A stretch of 64,000 bases of DNA from Candidatus Fermentibacteraceae bacterium (lineage in GTDB: Bacteria; Fermentibacterota; Fermentibacteria; Fermentibacterales; JCC-6), in contig JAMOUX010000011.1 of the NCBI GenBank assembly GCA_027067855.1, positions 101,012 through 165,011 on the forward strand. Reading direction: 5' to 3'. This document shows positions 9,489-16,968 of this stretch, in pieces. The notes below the pieces were generated by a model, which ran no database searches, had not been told where the DNA came from, and worked only from the letters and a program-made list of their open reading frames with translations. The translations under genes were made by a program, and so were the position numbers. Each line of letters starts with the position of its first letter. The first letter of the stretch is position 1.

Positions 9489-11188
9489 CTCCTCCGTCTC
9501 CTGTGTTTCCGTATCCCCTTCAGGATCAACTGGATCCGATTGCCGCCGCGCCACGTGTCCCGGGCCAGGGTGAAGGCCAGATCCACTCTGTCTCCAAGCA
9601 TCGGAACGTACTCCGCCATTCCGAAACCTATTCCCCTGTAGGTGTTCCCGCCTATTCCGAACAGGCAACTCAGGTGCGAACCATCCCTGCCCACGGTTCT
9701 CCATTCCAGGGGATACGCCCCCCTGGTTATCCAGACCGGTTTTCCGTTACCCTCTCCGAAAGGTTCCATCATCTCCAGGGCCCTGACCATTTCAACGGAG
9801 AAATCCTCCGGCTCCAACCTGCCGTCCAGGTAGAGCACCGGTCCCAGCAGGCCGTCCCACTCCTTCCCGGACATCACTTCGAGAAGCCTGTTCCTGAGGC
9901 TGGGAATCTCATCCCGTGGAAGCCTGAAACCGGCGGCCATCGGATGTCCGCCCAGGCTGTCCATTATCCCGAACTCCTTCCGTATGCCCCGCAGTATCGA
10001 GTGGATGGGAACCCCGGGAACGCTCCTCGCCGAACCGAAGCCGGTCTCTCCTTCGATGGAAATGACCAGCGATGGAACACCGAACCTGGAAACGAGCCTG
10101 GAAGCCGCTATTCCTACAACCCCCCTGTGCCATCCCCGATCCGCCGCCACAATGCAGCGCCCGGGTTCGACACCTTCCAATTTTCTCGTCAAGTGCTCCA
10201 GCACCCCGCTTTCCAGCTCTCTCCGCCTCTTGTTGCATTCCTCGACCCCGGCTACGTAAATATCGGCTTCCCTGGTATTCCCGGCGGTCAGGAGCGCAAG
10301 GGCATGGCCGGCGTCGCCCACTCTTCCGCATGCGTTTATCCGGGGAGCCACGTAATAGGAGAGATCCTCGGAGGTCACGGACACAGCTGTTCTGGACGCG
10401 GATTTCAGGAGAGCGCCGATACCGGCCAACGGCTTCTTCCTTATTCTTTTCATCCCCTCGGCCACCAGTATCCTGTTGGCCCCGGAAAGATCCACCACGT
10501 CGGCCAGCGTACCCACGGCCACCAGCTGGAGGAGATCATCGAGGATGTCTTCGTCACGCCCAAGCTCATGGTACAGGCCCCGCATCAGCATCCACGCCAC
10601 TCCGACACCCGCCAGAGTTCCGTGCGGAACATCTCCTTCCAGGGCGGGATTCACCACGCTGTACGCCGGGGGCGGTTCTCCGGCGTACTGGTGATGATCG
10701 GTGATCACCACGTCCACTCCCGCATCGGCGAGTATTCCGACCTCCCTGGCTCCGGATATTCCGCAATCCACGGTCAGGAGCAACGACGCCCCGCTTTCGA
10801 TACACGCCTTCACCCCGGCATCTCCGAGCCCGTAACCATCTTCGAACCTGCGGGGGATGAACCACGTCACATCCGCGTCGAGGGCTTTCAGGCCCAGGCA
10901 GACCACCGCGGTAGCGGTTATTCCGTCGGCGTCGAAATCACCGTGGACCATTACCTTCTCGGATCCGATCACGGCGGAGGTTAGCCTCGAAACCGCTTTT
11001 TTGATTCCCCGGATATCGCTCCACCGGAAAAGGTTCCCGATATCGGGATGCAGAAAATCATAAAGCCTGTCGCCGGTGTATCCCCGCCTCGCCAGGAGCA
11101 GGGCCATGGAGGGCGGCAGTCCCAAGGGATTCGGAGCATCGACCAGTTCCAGCGCGGGAACCGGGCGGGCAACCCATCGTTTGTTCAC
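9485..11188 (-). CDS. recJ: Single-stranded-DNA-specific exonuclease RecJ
   Basis: This 567-residue DHH-family nuclease has the phosphoesterase motifs in order: HGDFDADGITATA (motif I), LTVDCGISG (II), VITDHHQ (III, DHH), VVNPAL and GVGVAW. The DHHA1 region (FGSARSVPGVPIHSIL, LGGHPMAAGFRL) follows, then a C-terminal OB-like region. RecJ degrades single-stranded DNA 5' to 3' in the RecF pathway and mismatch repair. GTG at 11188 with GGAGG just upstream is chosen; the longer frame would run into rnpB. Only 13 bases separate the start from the 3' end of RNase P RNA, so the two may share a transcript. Confidence 0.92.
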   Translation of the reverse strand: MNKRWVARPVPALELVDAPNPLGLPPSMALLLARRGYTGDRLYDFLHPDIGNLFRWSDIRGIKKAVSRLTSAVIGSEKVMVHGDFDADGITATAVVCLGLKALDADVTWFIPRRFEDGYGLGDAGVKACIESGASLLLTVDCGISGAREVGILADAGVDVVITDHHQYAGEPPPAYSVVNPALEGDVPHGTLAGVGVAWMLMRGLYHELGRDEDILDDLLQLVAVGTLADVVDLSGANRILVAEGMKRIRKKPLAGIGALLKSASRTAVSVTSEDLSYYVAPRINACGRVGDAGHALALLTAGNTREADIYVAGVEECNKRRRELESGVLEHLTRKLEGVEPGRCIVAADRGWHRGVVGIAASRLVSRFGVPSLVISIEGETGFGSARSVPGVPIHSILRGIRKEFGIMDSLGGHPMAAGFRLPRDEIPSLRNRLLEVMSGKEWDGLLGPVLYLDGRLEPEDFSVEMVRALEMMEPFGEGNGKPVWITRGAYPLEWRTVGRDGSHLSCLFGIGGNTYRGIGFGMAEYVPMLGDRVDLAFTLARDTWRGGNRIQLILKGIRKHRRRRR

Positions 11189-11201
11189 TATCCTCCAGGA
11201 A

Positions 11202-11596
11202 ACGGGCCAGGCTGTAAGCCGGGTTCTGTAGTGTTCATCGAACACCGGTGGTCATCCATCTGGGATGCCGGTTCCCCGACACCTCTAGCAGCCAACCCGG
11301 AAGTCGGAGGGAACGGGCAGTTCCCCGTTCCGGAGCAAAAGCTTCCGGAACTCCTTCCTATTAGGCCTTGCACCGGGCAAGGTTTGCCGTGCGGACGCCG
11401 TTACCGGCGCCCCGGTGGGCTCTTACCCCACCATTTCACCCTTACCCGCACCCGCGGCCATAAAGACGGCGGTGCGGGCGGTATCGTTTCTGTGGCACGT
11501 TCTTTCCGTTACCGGAACCGGGATTTCCCCGGTGCCCCGCCCTGCGGTGCCCGGACTTTCCTCCCCCGAAGGGGCGACCACCCGCCTGGCCCTTCA
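11202..11596 (-). ncRNA. rnpB: RNase P RNA (bacterial type A-like)
   Basis: The reverse strand carries the conserved RNase P RNA core: GAGGAAAGTCCGGGC near the 5' side, GGGTGAAATGGTGGGGTAAG in the middle, and ACAGAACCCGGCTTA near the 3' end. The two ends pair as helix P1 (GGGCCAGGC with GCCTGGCCC), which places the ends at about 11596 and 11202. A TATATT -10 box sits at 11603-11608. The RNA processes tRNA 5' ends with protein RnpA, which is not in the window. Ends are accurate to a few bases. No T-tract terminator lies before recJ. Confidence 0.95.
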
Positions 11597-11615
11597 TGTT
11601 TTAATATAATCGATA

Positions 11616-12341
11616 CTACCTGGAATCGGCGGAGGAACTATCATCCGTCCACACAACGAACCTGCCGCATATCGGACACGTGAAAGCGGTTCCCTGGCTT
11701 ATCTCCACCACGGTCTGGGGGGGAAGCCCCGTAAGGCATCCGCCGCAATTGCCTTTGTTGACCCCCACCACCGCAAGGGCCCTGCCGGAAGAACGCAATT
11801 GTTCGTACCTTCGCAGAAGCCGTTGCGTAACCAGGTCGGCGGCGGCCTTCCTCCGCTCCTGCAGTTCCCCGAACCTTACCCGGAGTTCCTCCAGTTGATC
11901 ATCCAGTATCCCGTTCCTCTTCTCGAATCTCTTCCTGTTCTTTTCCCAGACTTTTTCGGCGTCCCTCAGTTCCGCCTCTACTTCCTCTTCCTCGTACATC
12001 AGCTCTATCATGCGGCTTTCCAACTCGCCAACGGCCTTTTCGGCGTAATCTATCTGGCCAAGCATCGCCCTGTACGCCTCGTTGGTCTTCACCTCCAGGA
12101 GCTTGTTCTTGAATTCGGCCAGTTTCTCCCTGGTATCGTCCCTCTCCTTCTCAGCTTCCGCCCTCCGCCCCCGGATCTCATCCAGCTTGTTCCTGGCCTT
12201 CTGAAAGTCTCTCTCCCGGGCTTCCAGTTCCCGCCTGTGTATCTGGCGTTCCCTGGGTATCTCATCCATCTCCGCCTTCAGCCTGTCTATCTCCGAATCG
12301 ATCTCCTGCAGTTCCAGCAGCCTGACGACATCTTCATTCAT
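11616..12341 (-). CDS. C4-type zinc-ribbon coiled-coil protein (DUF164/CdsZ-like)
   Basis: In this 241-residue protein, about the first 175 residues are a long antiparallel coiled coil rich in E, K and R. A zinc ribbon with CGGC...LPPQ...C..CGR (CGGCLTGLPPQ, then FTCPICGRFVVW) completes it. This is the zf-RING_7/COG1579 family; members such as CdsZ have been linked to chromosome or cell-wall functions, and the precise role is unsettled. ATG at 12341 is preferred over GTG at 12350 because GGTGGATGGA lies just before it. Its 3' end abuts the rnpB promoter, a neighbourhood common in many bacterial genomes. Confidence 0.85.
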   Translation of the reverse strand: MNEDVVRLLELQEIDSEIDRLKAEMDEIPRERQIHRRELEARERDFQKARNKLDEIRGRRAEAEKERDDTREKLAEFKNKLLEVKTNEAYRAMLGQIDYAEKAVGELESRMIELMYEEEEVEAELRDAEKVWEKNRKRFEKRNGILDDQLEELRVRFGELQERRKAAADLVTQRLLRRYEQLRSSGRALAVVGVNKGNCGGCLTGLPPQTVVEISQGTAFTCPICGRFVVWTDDSSSADSR

Positions 12342-12368
12342 TCCATCCACCCAGCCTTTTCACTGAAA

Positions 12369-12397
12369 CAAAAAAGGGTACCCGCGAGGGTACCCTG
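12369..12397 (-). terminator. Rho-independent terminator downstream of the minus-strand tRNAs
   Basis: GGGTACC (12376-12382) pairs with GGTACCC (12389-12395), and the minus strand continues with a run of seven T (A run 12369-12375). It ends the tRNA-Val/tRNA-CAT transcript ahead of the zinc-ribbon gene. Confidence 0.8.
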
Positions 12398-12464
12398 CGA
12401 CGGCACACATGAAGTCTCCTTCATGCGGGTGCATTTTCACACCGGATACCGGCGTACTTCGGGA

Positions 12465-12540
12465 TGGTGGGCGGGACAGGATTCGAACCTGCGACCCCAA
12501 ACGTGTGAAGCTTGTGCTCTACCAACTGAGCTACCCGCCC
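12465..12540 (-). tRNA. tRNA-Val (anticodon CAC)
   Basis: A full cloverleaf can be drawn: acceptor GGGCGGG/CCCGCCC, D-stem GCTC/GAGC, anticodon stem CAAGC/GTTTG with loop TTCACAC, and T-arm GCAGG-TTCGAAT-CCTGT. A73 and an encoded CCA (12465-12467) follow. Anticodon CAC reads GTG valine codons. The gene probably shares a transcript with the CAT-anticodon tRNA 16 bases upstream. Confidence 0.95.
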
Positions 12541-12556
12541 TTCCCTTCAAGAAACC

Positions 12557-12633
12557 TGGTGGGCCCACCTGGACTCGAACCAGGGACCGACCGGTTATGA
12601 GCCGGTGGCTCTAGCCAACTGAGCTATGGGCCC
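12557..12633 (-). tRNA. tRNA with anticodon CAT (elongator Met or Ile2)
   Basis: The cloverleaf has acceptor GGGCCCA/TGGGCCC, D-stem GCTC/GAGC, anticodon stem ACCGG/CCGGT with loop CTCATAA, T-loop TTCGAGT, A73 and an encoded CCA. It is not initiator-like, since the first acceptor pair is a normal G-C. Whether it is elongator Met or lysidine-modified Ile2 for ATA codons cannot be settled by eye. The heavy use of ATA codons in this genome makes an Ile2 tRNA necessary somewhere. Confidence 0.93.
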
Positions 12634-12740
12634 AACGAATGATGAAATTTACGCCGCAACGCCGATTCTGTCAATATGACTTGCGCGGGCGGGGAAGTCC
12701 GCTGCATATTCCCCTCTTCCGGGAAATCTATCCCGCCGGA

Positions 12741-12827
12741 GCCGGAGTGGCGGAATGGCAGACGCGGCGGACTCAAAATCCGCTGTCCCTCGCGGACATG
12801 AGGGTTCAAGTCCCTCCTCCGGTACCA
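12741..12827 (+). tRNA. tRNA-Leu (anticodon CAA)
   Basis: This 87-base class II tRNA has a long variable arm (TCCCTCGCGGACATGAGGG region). Acceptor GCCGGAG/CTCCGGT has a G1-T72 wobble, the anticodon loop is CTCAAAA, the T-loop is TTCAAGT, and CCA is encoded. It reads TTG leucine codons. A strong hairpin terminator follows directly. Confidence 0.95.
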
Positions 12828-12860
12828 AAAAAGGGGACGGAAATCATCCGTCCCCTTTCT
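12826..12860. terminator. Bidirectional hairpin terminator (tRNA-Leu / S8 protease)
   Basis: A perfect 12-bp stem, AAAGGGGACGGA (12830-12841) with TCCGTCCCCTTT (12847-12858) and a 5-base loop, lies between convergent tRNA-Leu and protease genes. T-rich sequence flanks it on both strands, best on the minus strand. Confidence 0.8.
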
Positions 12861-12873
12861 TATTACACGTTTC

Positions 12874-14577
12874 CTACCTGACCACGACCATCCTGGACGA
12901 TGCGGCGGCGTTCTCCGTTTCGACCCTTACGAAATAGACGCCGCTGGATACGGTCCCGGGAACCATCCACGTATACGAGTGGGCCCCGGCGGCTATCTCT
13001 CCGGAATCGATGACGGCGACCACGCGGCCCGCCAGGTCGAACACGGCGATGTTCACATTGCCGGGCTGCGCCACGTAGACTTCCACGGTCGCCAGGCTGC
13101 GCACCGGGTTGGGGCTCACCGGGCTCACCAGGAGATCGGCGGGAGCGGTTTCCATATCCTGGGCGATTCCAACCTGGAGGGCGGCCTTCACCGCCTTCAG
13201 AGCATCGATCCTGCCGGCCCCGGAAGTGTTGTCCTTGCCGGCAGAACCCAGATTCACGGCGGTGATCTCCAGGATACTGTCGATCCTGGCCACGGAGAGA
13301 GTCGGATTGGCGCTCAGCATGAGCGCAACAACTCCCGCCACGTGCGGAGTGGCCATGGAGGTGCCGCTCTGGCTCTCGTAGCCCGATCCGCCCATTTTCG
13401 TGCTGATTATGTCATCGCCGGGAGCGACGACATCGGGATCGATGAGGGGCTTGGCCGTTGTGTAGTCGTCCCATATCGTCACGGGACCGCGGCTCGAGAA
13501 GTCGGGAACTTCATCGGCGCTGTTAGTGGCTCCGACTGTGACGACGGCGCTCTTTCCAGCGTGGGTTTCCTGGTCGGGATGGAACCACGGAGGAGGGCTG
13601 TCGCCGCTGGAGAGTATGGTTCCCGCATTGGGGCCATCGTTACCCGCCGCCACGCTGTGGTAGACACCTGCTTCAAGCAGGTTCTCCTCTGCGGTTCTGA
13701 GGGTGGAGTTTCCCGGCTTGGTGCCCATGGACATGCTGAGAACGGAAGCCCCGTGCTCCGTTCCGAATTCCATGGCCTGGACCCAGGTCTTCTCGCCTCC
13801 CTGATAGTAATTTATCCTGAGAGCCATGCAGGTGGCGCCCGGGGCTACACCGGTCTGGGTGCCCCCCGCGCCGTCACCCAGTACCGTACCGGAACAATGG
13901 GTTCCATGGCCGTAGTCGTCCATGGGATCCTTGTCGTTATCGTAGAAATCGTATCCGTAGTGATAACCGGCGTCGGTATCGTGCCACATCCTGTTGTGGA
14001 GATCGGGGTGGTTATAGTCCGTACCGGTGTCGAGTATGGCGACGATGACGCCCTTACCGTTGTAACCCATGGACCATACATCGTCGGCGTTTATCTTGGT
14101 CACGCTCCAGACGACGTCCTTGCCATACTTCCCGAAACGGGGCTCGTGAATATCCACGGGCTTGATCAGACCGCTGTTCTCGTACGCGCCTTTCTCCACC
14201 AGTATTACATCATCCCTGGCCGCCATGGCACGTATCACCGCCGGGGTGGCCTCGCAGTACACCGCGTTGGCGAGCCATAGCGGAGTCACGTCCTGCACGG
14301 TGTTTACACCGTACCCGGCCAGTTCCTTCAATACGGGAGCCTGGGAAACCTCGGCCCTGTCCTTCAGAGCCTGAACGACGAACTGCTGTCGTTCCTCGCG
14401 GGTCATGGACGCAGTAGCGGTCTCTATCCACCCCTTGTCCAGTTCACCCCGGACCAGTATGAAAACCGGCGTCAGGTTCGTGGAGGGAGAAAGCTCGATT
14501 TCCTTTAGAAGCTGGGGCTGAATGGTTCCGGCCGCGGCAAGACTCGCGATAATCAATATAAGTGCCGAATACTTCAA
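12874..14577 (-). CDS. Secreted subtilisin-like serine protease (S8) with C-terminal Ig-like sorting domain
   Basis: The 567-residue precursor has a signal peptide (MKYSALILIIASLAAAG), an inhibitor-like propeptide to about residue 150, and an S8 catalytic domain. The triad is Asp183 (AILDTGTDYNHPD), His224 (DDYGHGTHCSG) and Ser407 (SQSGTSMATPHVAG), with oxyanion Asn in AAGNDGPN. From about residue 485 a ~80-residue FlgD/T9SS-like domain follows (SPNPVRS, VFDLAGRVV, SGVYFVRVE, final RMVVVR). In FCB bacteria such domains direct surface sorting or anchoring. The start is TTG at 14577 with GGAAGG upstream. It stands alone between a terminator and an AT-rich promoter-like region (14585-14630). It probably degrades external peptides. 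Confidence 0.93.
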   Translation of the reverse strand: MKYSALILIIASLAAAGTIQPQLLKEIELSPSTNLTPVFILVRGELDKGWIETATASMTREERQQFVVQALKDRAEVSQAPVLKELAGYGVNTVQDVTPLWLANAVYCEATPAVIRAMAARDDVILVEKGAYENSGLIKPVDIHEPRFGKYGKDVVWSVTKINADDVWSMGYNGKGVIVAILDTGTDYNHPDLHNRMWHDTDAGYHYGYDFYDNDKDPMDDYGHGTHCSGTVLGDGAGGTQTGVAPGATCMALRINYYQGGEKTWVQAMEFGTEHGASVLSMSMGTKPGNSTLRTAEENLLEAGVYHSVAAGNDGPNAGTILSSGDSPPPWFHPDQETHAGKSAVVTVGATNSADEVPDFSSRGPVTIWDDYTTAKPLIDPDVVAPGDDIISTKMGGSGYESQSGTSMATPHVAGVVALMLSANPTLSVARIDSILEITAVNLGSAGKDNTSGAGRIDALKAVKAALQVGIAQDMETAPADLLVSPVSPNPVRSLATVEVYVAQPGNVNIAVFDLAGRVVAVIDSGEIAAGAHSYTWMVPGTVSSGVYFVRVETENAAASSRMVVVR

Positions 14578-14664
14578 TTTACCTTCCTTTCTAAATTAGC
14601 CAGTTTTATTTACTTATAAGATATACGCGTTTCGGCTCCGGCCTGCAAGTATTCCGGATTTCCA

Positions 14665-14703
14665 TTCCCCGGCCCCGCCCAGGCCGCTCCGGGGAAGTTT
14701 TTT
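14665..14703. terminator. Hairpin followed by a T run on the plus strand (possible terminator)
   Basis: TTCCCCGG (14665-14672) pairs with CCGGGGAA (14689-14696) around a GC-rich 16-base loop, and six T follow on the plus strand. No plus-strand gene precedes it. It lies at the 3' end of the long minus-strand run, upstream of the protease, so its role is unclear. Confidence 0.35.
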
Positions 14704-14728
14704 CAAACCGCGCAACGGCGATTTTTAC

Positions 14729-15739
14729 TTACCCGTCCGGATCGGAATTACTTATGACGGCCCCATCATCTTTCCATTCGAGGTACCCAGCCGGTAAAAG
14801 CCCGGAAAGCGATGAAGCACCCGACTTGCCCAGCAACGAATCTATGATGTCGTCCAGCACGGCAGCGCCCACGGGCTGTCCCGTATCACCCAGTACTATG
14901 CCCAGGGGCGACGAGGACCGTCGGAGCCCCGCCACCACCGTCACCAGGTCTTCCTCCCTGTCGAAGTACGGTATTCCGGCCACACCCGGAGCATCCGGAA
15001 CGCACCAGGATTCCAGTAAGGAACCCACGTCGGCGTATCCCCTTATGGTCCTCCCGTCCCTCTCCTTGACCAGGACGAAAGAGAAACCGGAGCCCACCAT
15101 CTTCTCCAGGATGGACTCGGGCGGATCTCCCACGGTTACCGAGGGCAGCTCGTCCAGGCTCCTCATCACGTCGGAAATCCTCACGTCGTTCATCTTCAGT
15201 ATCTTCTCCGCCACGGCACCGGCGCTGGAAGACGAATCGGTGAGCAAACCCAGAATTTCACCCTTGCTCTCGAACATCCTGGATCCCGCCCTTCTCCCCA
15301 CCACCATCGATGAAAGCAGGTCGGCCGTCGCTATGACGGGATAGAGAAGCACGCGCAACACCAGGAGGGGCACCGACAGGCTGGAGACCACCTTTTCCCC
15401 GGAGACCAGCATGAGCTGCTTCGGTATCATCTCGGCGAAGACCAATACGAACAGGGAAAGCGATATCACGAGCACCGGTTCCAGCCACGGTATTCCGGAA
15501 TTCTCGGCGAACCGGGAAGTTATGGCCGACGCGGTCACCATTCCCACGTTGGTTCCCACCAGGGTGGTCGTGAGATACCGGCGAGGGTTTTCTATGAACC
15601 CGAGAGTGGTGCGGGCCCACCGGGCGCCCTCTCTAAGACGGCTGTACGCCCGTATCCTGCTGGCCGAGGAAAACGCGGTCTCGGCTCCGCTGGAGAATGC
15701 GGCGAGCAAGATGGAAAACACGAACAACAGGCCCATCAC
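14729..15739 (-). CDS. CNNM/CorC-family membrane protein, short paralog (DUF21 + CBS)
   Basis: The 336-residue protein has a DUF21 transmembrane domain (SSGAETAFSSASR, LVGTNVGMVTASA, VLVFAEMIPKQL) of three to four helices. A CBS-pair-like region follows at about residues 190-320 (SDVMRSLDELPSV, GRTIRGYADV, GQPVGAAVLDDIID). It lacks the C-terminal CorC_HlyC domain of its upstream neighbour. The family covers Mg2+/Co2+ efflux or sensing proteins; direct transport by this short form is uncertain. Start ATG at 15739 overlaps the paralog's stop by 4 bases (ATGA). It is the last gene in the minus-strand run. Confidence 0.85.
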   Translation of the reverse strand: MMGLLFVFSILLAAFSSGAETAFSSASRIRAYSRLREGARWARTTLGFIENPRRYLTTTLVGTNVGMVTASAITSRFAENSGIPWLEPVLVISLSLFVLVFAEMIPKQLMLVSGEKVVSSLSVPLLVLRVLLYPVIATADLLSSMVVGRRAGSRMFESKGEILGLLTDSSSSAGAVAEKILKMNDVRISDVMRSLDELPSVTVGDPPESILEKMVGSGFSFVLVKERDGRTIRGYADVGSLLESWCVPDAPGVAGIPYFDREEDLVTVVAGLRRSSSPLGIVLGDTGQPVGAAVLDDIIDSLLGKSGASSLSGLLPAGYLEWKDDGAVISNSDPDG

Positions 15740-16962
15740 GATTCACCGCTTCCCGTTGTCCGGAGCCTGACCCTCAGTTTGCGGAGCCTCGGACCTTCCT
15801 TTTCAACCACCCTGAACAAGAGCCCGTCCACTTCGATCTCTTCGCCTTCCTCCGGAATCCGGCCGGTGGCCTCCATGAGCAGGCCGCCGCAGGTTTCCGC
15901 GAATCTGGCCTCCACCTTCCTTCCAGCCAGCTGGGAGAAAAGGGCGAGATTCATGTTTGCGGGAATCTCAAGCCATTTTCCTTCCACCGTCACTCCCGGG
16001 GGCAGGCTTCCGGGGCTGTCGGAAGGACGGAACAGGCAGAAATCCAGTATGTCGTGAACGGTTATGATACCGGCCCAGTCACCGTACTCGTCGAAAACGG
16101 CTCCCATTTCCTCGTCCACGTTCCTCAGGCCGCTGAGAACCGAATCCAGGGAAGCCTGCTCCGGAAATGACGGAAGAGGATGCAGGGGCAGCGGATCCGA
16201 TTCGCCACAGAGCATGAATTCCCTGGAATCCACGTAACCCACGACCTTTTCCATGGGACCGTCCAGTACCGGATACCTGGTGTAACCGGTGTTTTTCATC
16301 GTTTCCATGAAACGTTCCCTGCTCCACCCGGTCCTCAGGACGGCGACTTCCGACCTGGGTTTCATCACGTCGGTACAGTCATGCTCGTTCAGCGTCAGCA
16401 GGTTGAGCGTCGCCCATCCTTCGCTGCCTATCAGACCTTCGGTTCTTCCCAACTCCACCAGGGCTATAACTTCCTCCCTGGAAAGGGTCTCTTCGGTCTT
16501 ACTGCCCCCGAGGAGCGAAACCACGCGCCTGGAAAACCCGGACAACAGGGAAACCAGGGGAGAGACAAGCTTCATGAAAACGGATAACGCCGTGGAACTC
16601 CCGGACGCCCACTTCTCAGCCATGGACACGGCTATGGTCTTGGGTGAAATCTCGCCGAACACCAAAAGCAGAAAAGTGGTGGACGTGACGGCCAGGAACA
16701 GGCTCAATCCGCTTTTCCCGGGCAGGCAATCCGCGGTTATGGAAGCGGCCAATGCGGAAGCCGTCACATTAACCAGCGTGTTGCCCAGGAGAATAGCGGA
16801 CAGGAGCCTTTCCGGCGCGGACAGAAGCTTCAGTACTCTTCGTCCCGCCGCGGTGCGTCCGAGCCTTCTTTTCTGCACCCTGTCCAGGCTGAAACACGCG
16901 GTTTCGGATCCGCTGAAAAACGCCGACAGGACCAGGAGAATCACCAGGAAGAAATATTTCAA
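15736..16962 (-). CDS. CNNM/CorC-family membrane protein, full-length paralog
   Basis: The 408-residue protein starts with a DUF21 membrane domain (FFSGSETACFSLDRVQ, LLGNTLVNVTASA, LLLVFGEISPKTIA). A CBS pair follows (DVMKPRSEVAVL, YTRYPVLDG, VVGYVDSREF, EYGDWAGIITVHDILD), then a C-terminal CorC_HlyC domain (VEARFAETCGGLLMEATGRIPEEGE). Relatives mediate magnesium/cobalt export or resistance. The start is TTG at 16962 with GGGGA 9 bases before it. It lies 6 bases after the NHL-protein gene and overlaps the short paralog downstream. The tandem pair may form a heteromer. Confidence 0.9.
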   Translation of the reverse strand: MKYFFLVILLVLSAFFSGSETACFSLDRVQKRRLGRTAAGRRVLKLLSAPERLLSAILLGNTLVNVTASALAASITADCLPGKSGLSLFLAVTSTTFLLLVFGEISPKTIAVSMAEKWASGSSTALSVFMKLVSPLVSLLSGFSRRVVSLLGGSKTEETLSREEVIALVELGRTEGLIGSEGWATLNLLTLNEHDCTDVMKPRSEVAVLRTGWSRERFMETMKNTGYTRYPVLDGPMEKVVGYVDSREFMLCGESDPLPLHPLPSFPEQASLDSVLSGLRNVDEEMGAVFDEYGDWAGIITVHDILDFCLFRPSDSPGSLPPGVTVEGKWLEIPANMNLALFSQLAGRKVEARFAETCGGLLMEATGRIPEEGEEIEVDGLLFRVVEKEGPRLRKLRVRLRTTGSGES

Positions 16963-16968
16963 GGGCGA

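Noticed and set aside
9383..10984. A 533-codon plus-strand frame opposite recJ.
   Set aside because: It is a shadow of recJ; the translated sequence matches no known motif and is rich in Pro, Gly, His and Arg.
12376..12395. Repeated GGGTACCC palindromes considered as an attachment site next to tRNA genes.
   Set aside because: They form a hairpin followed by seven T and are better explained as a terminator. No integrase gene or tRNA-end duplication is nearby.
14578..14728. A gap between the S8 protease start and the end of the long minus-strand run.
   Set aside because: Only an AT-rich promoter-like stretch and the listed hairpin were seen; no gene fits.
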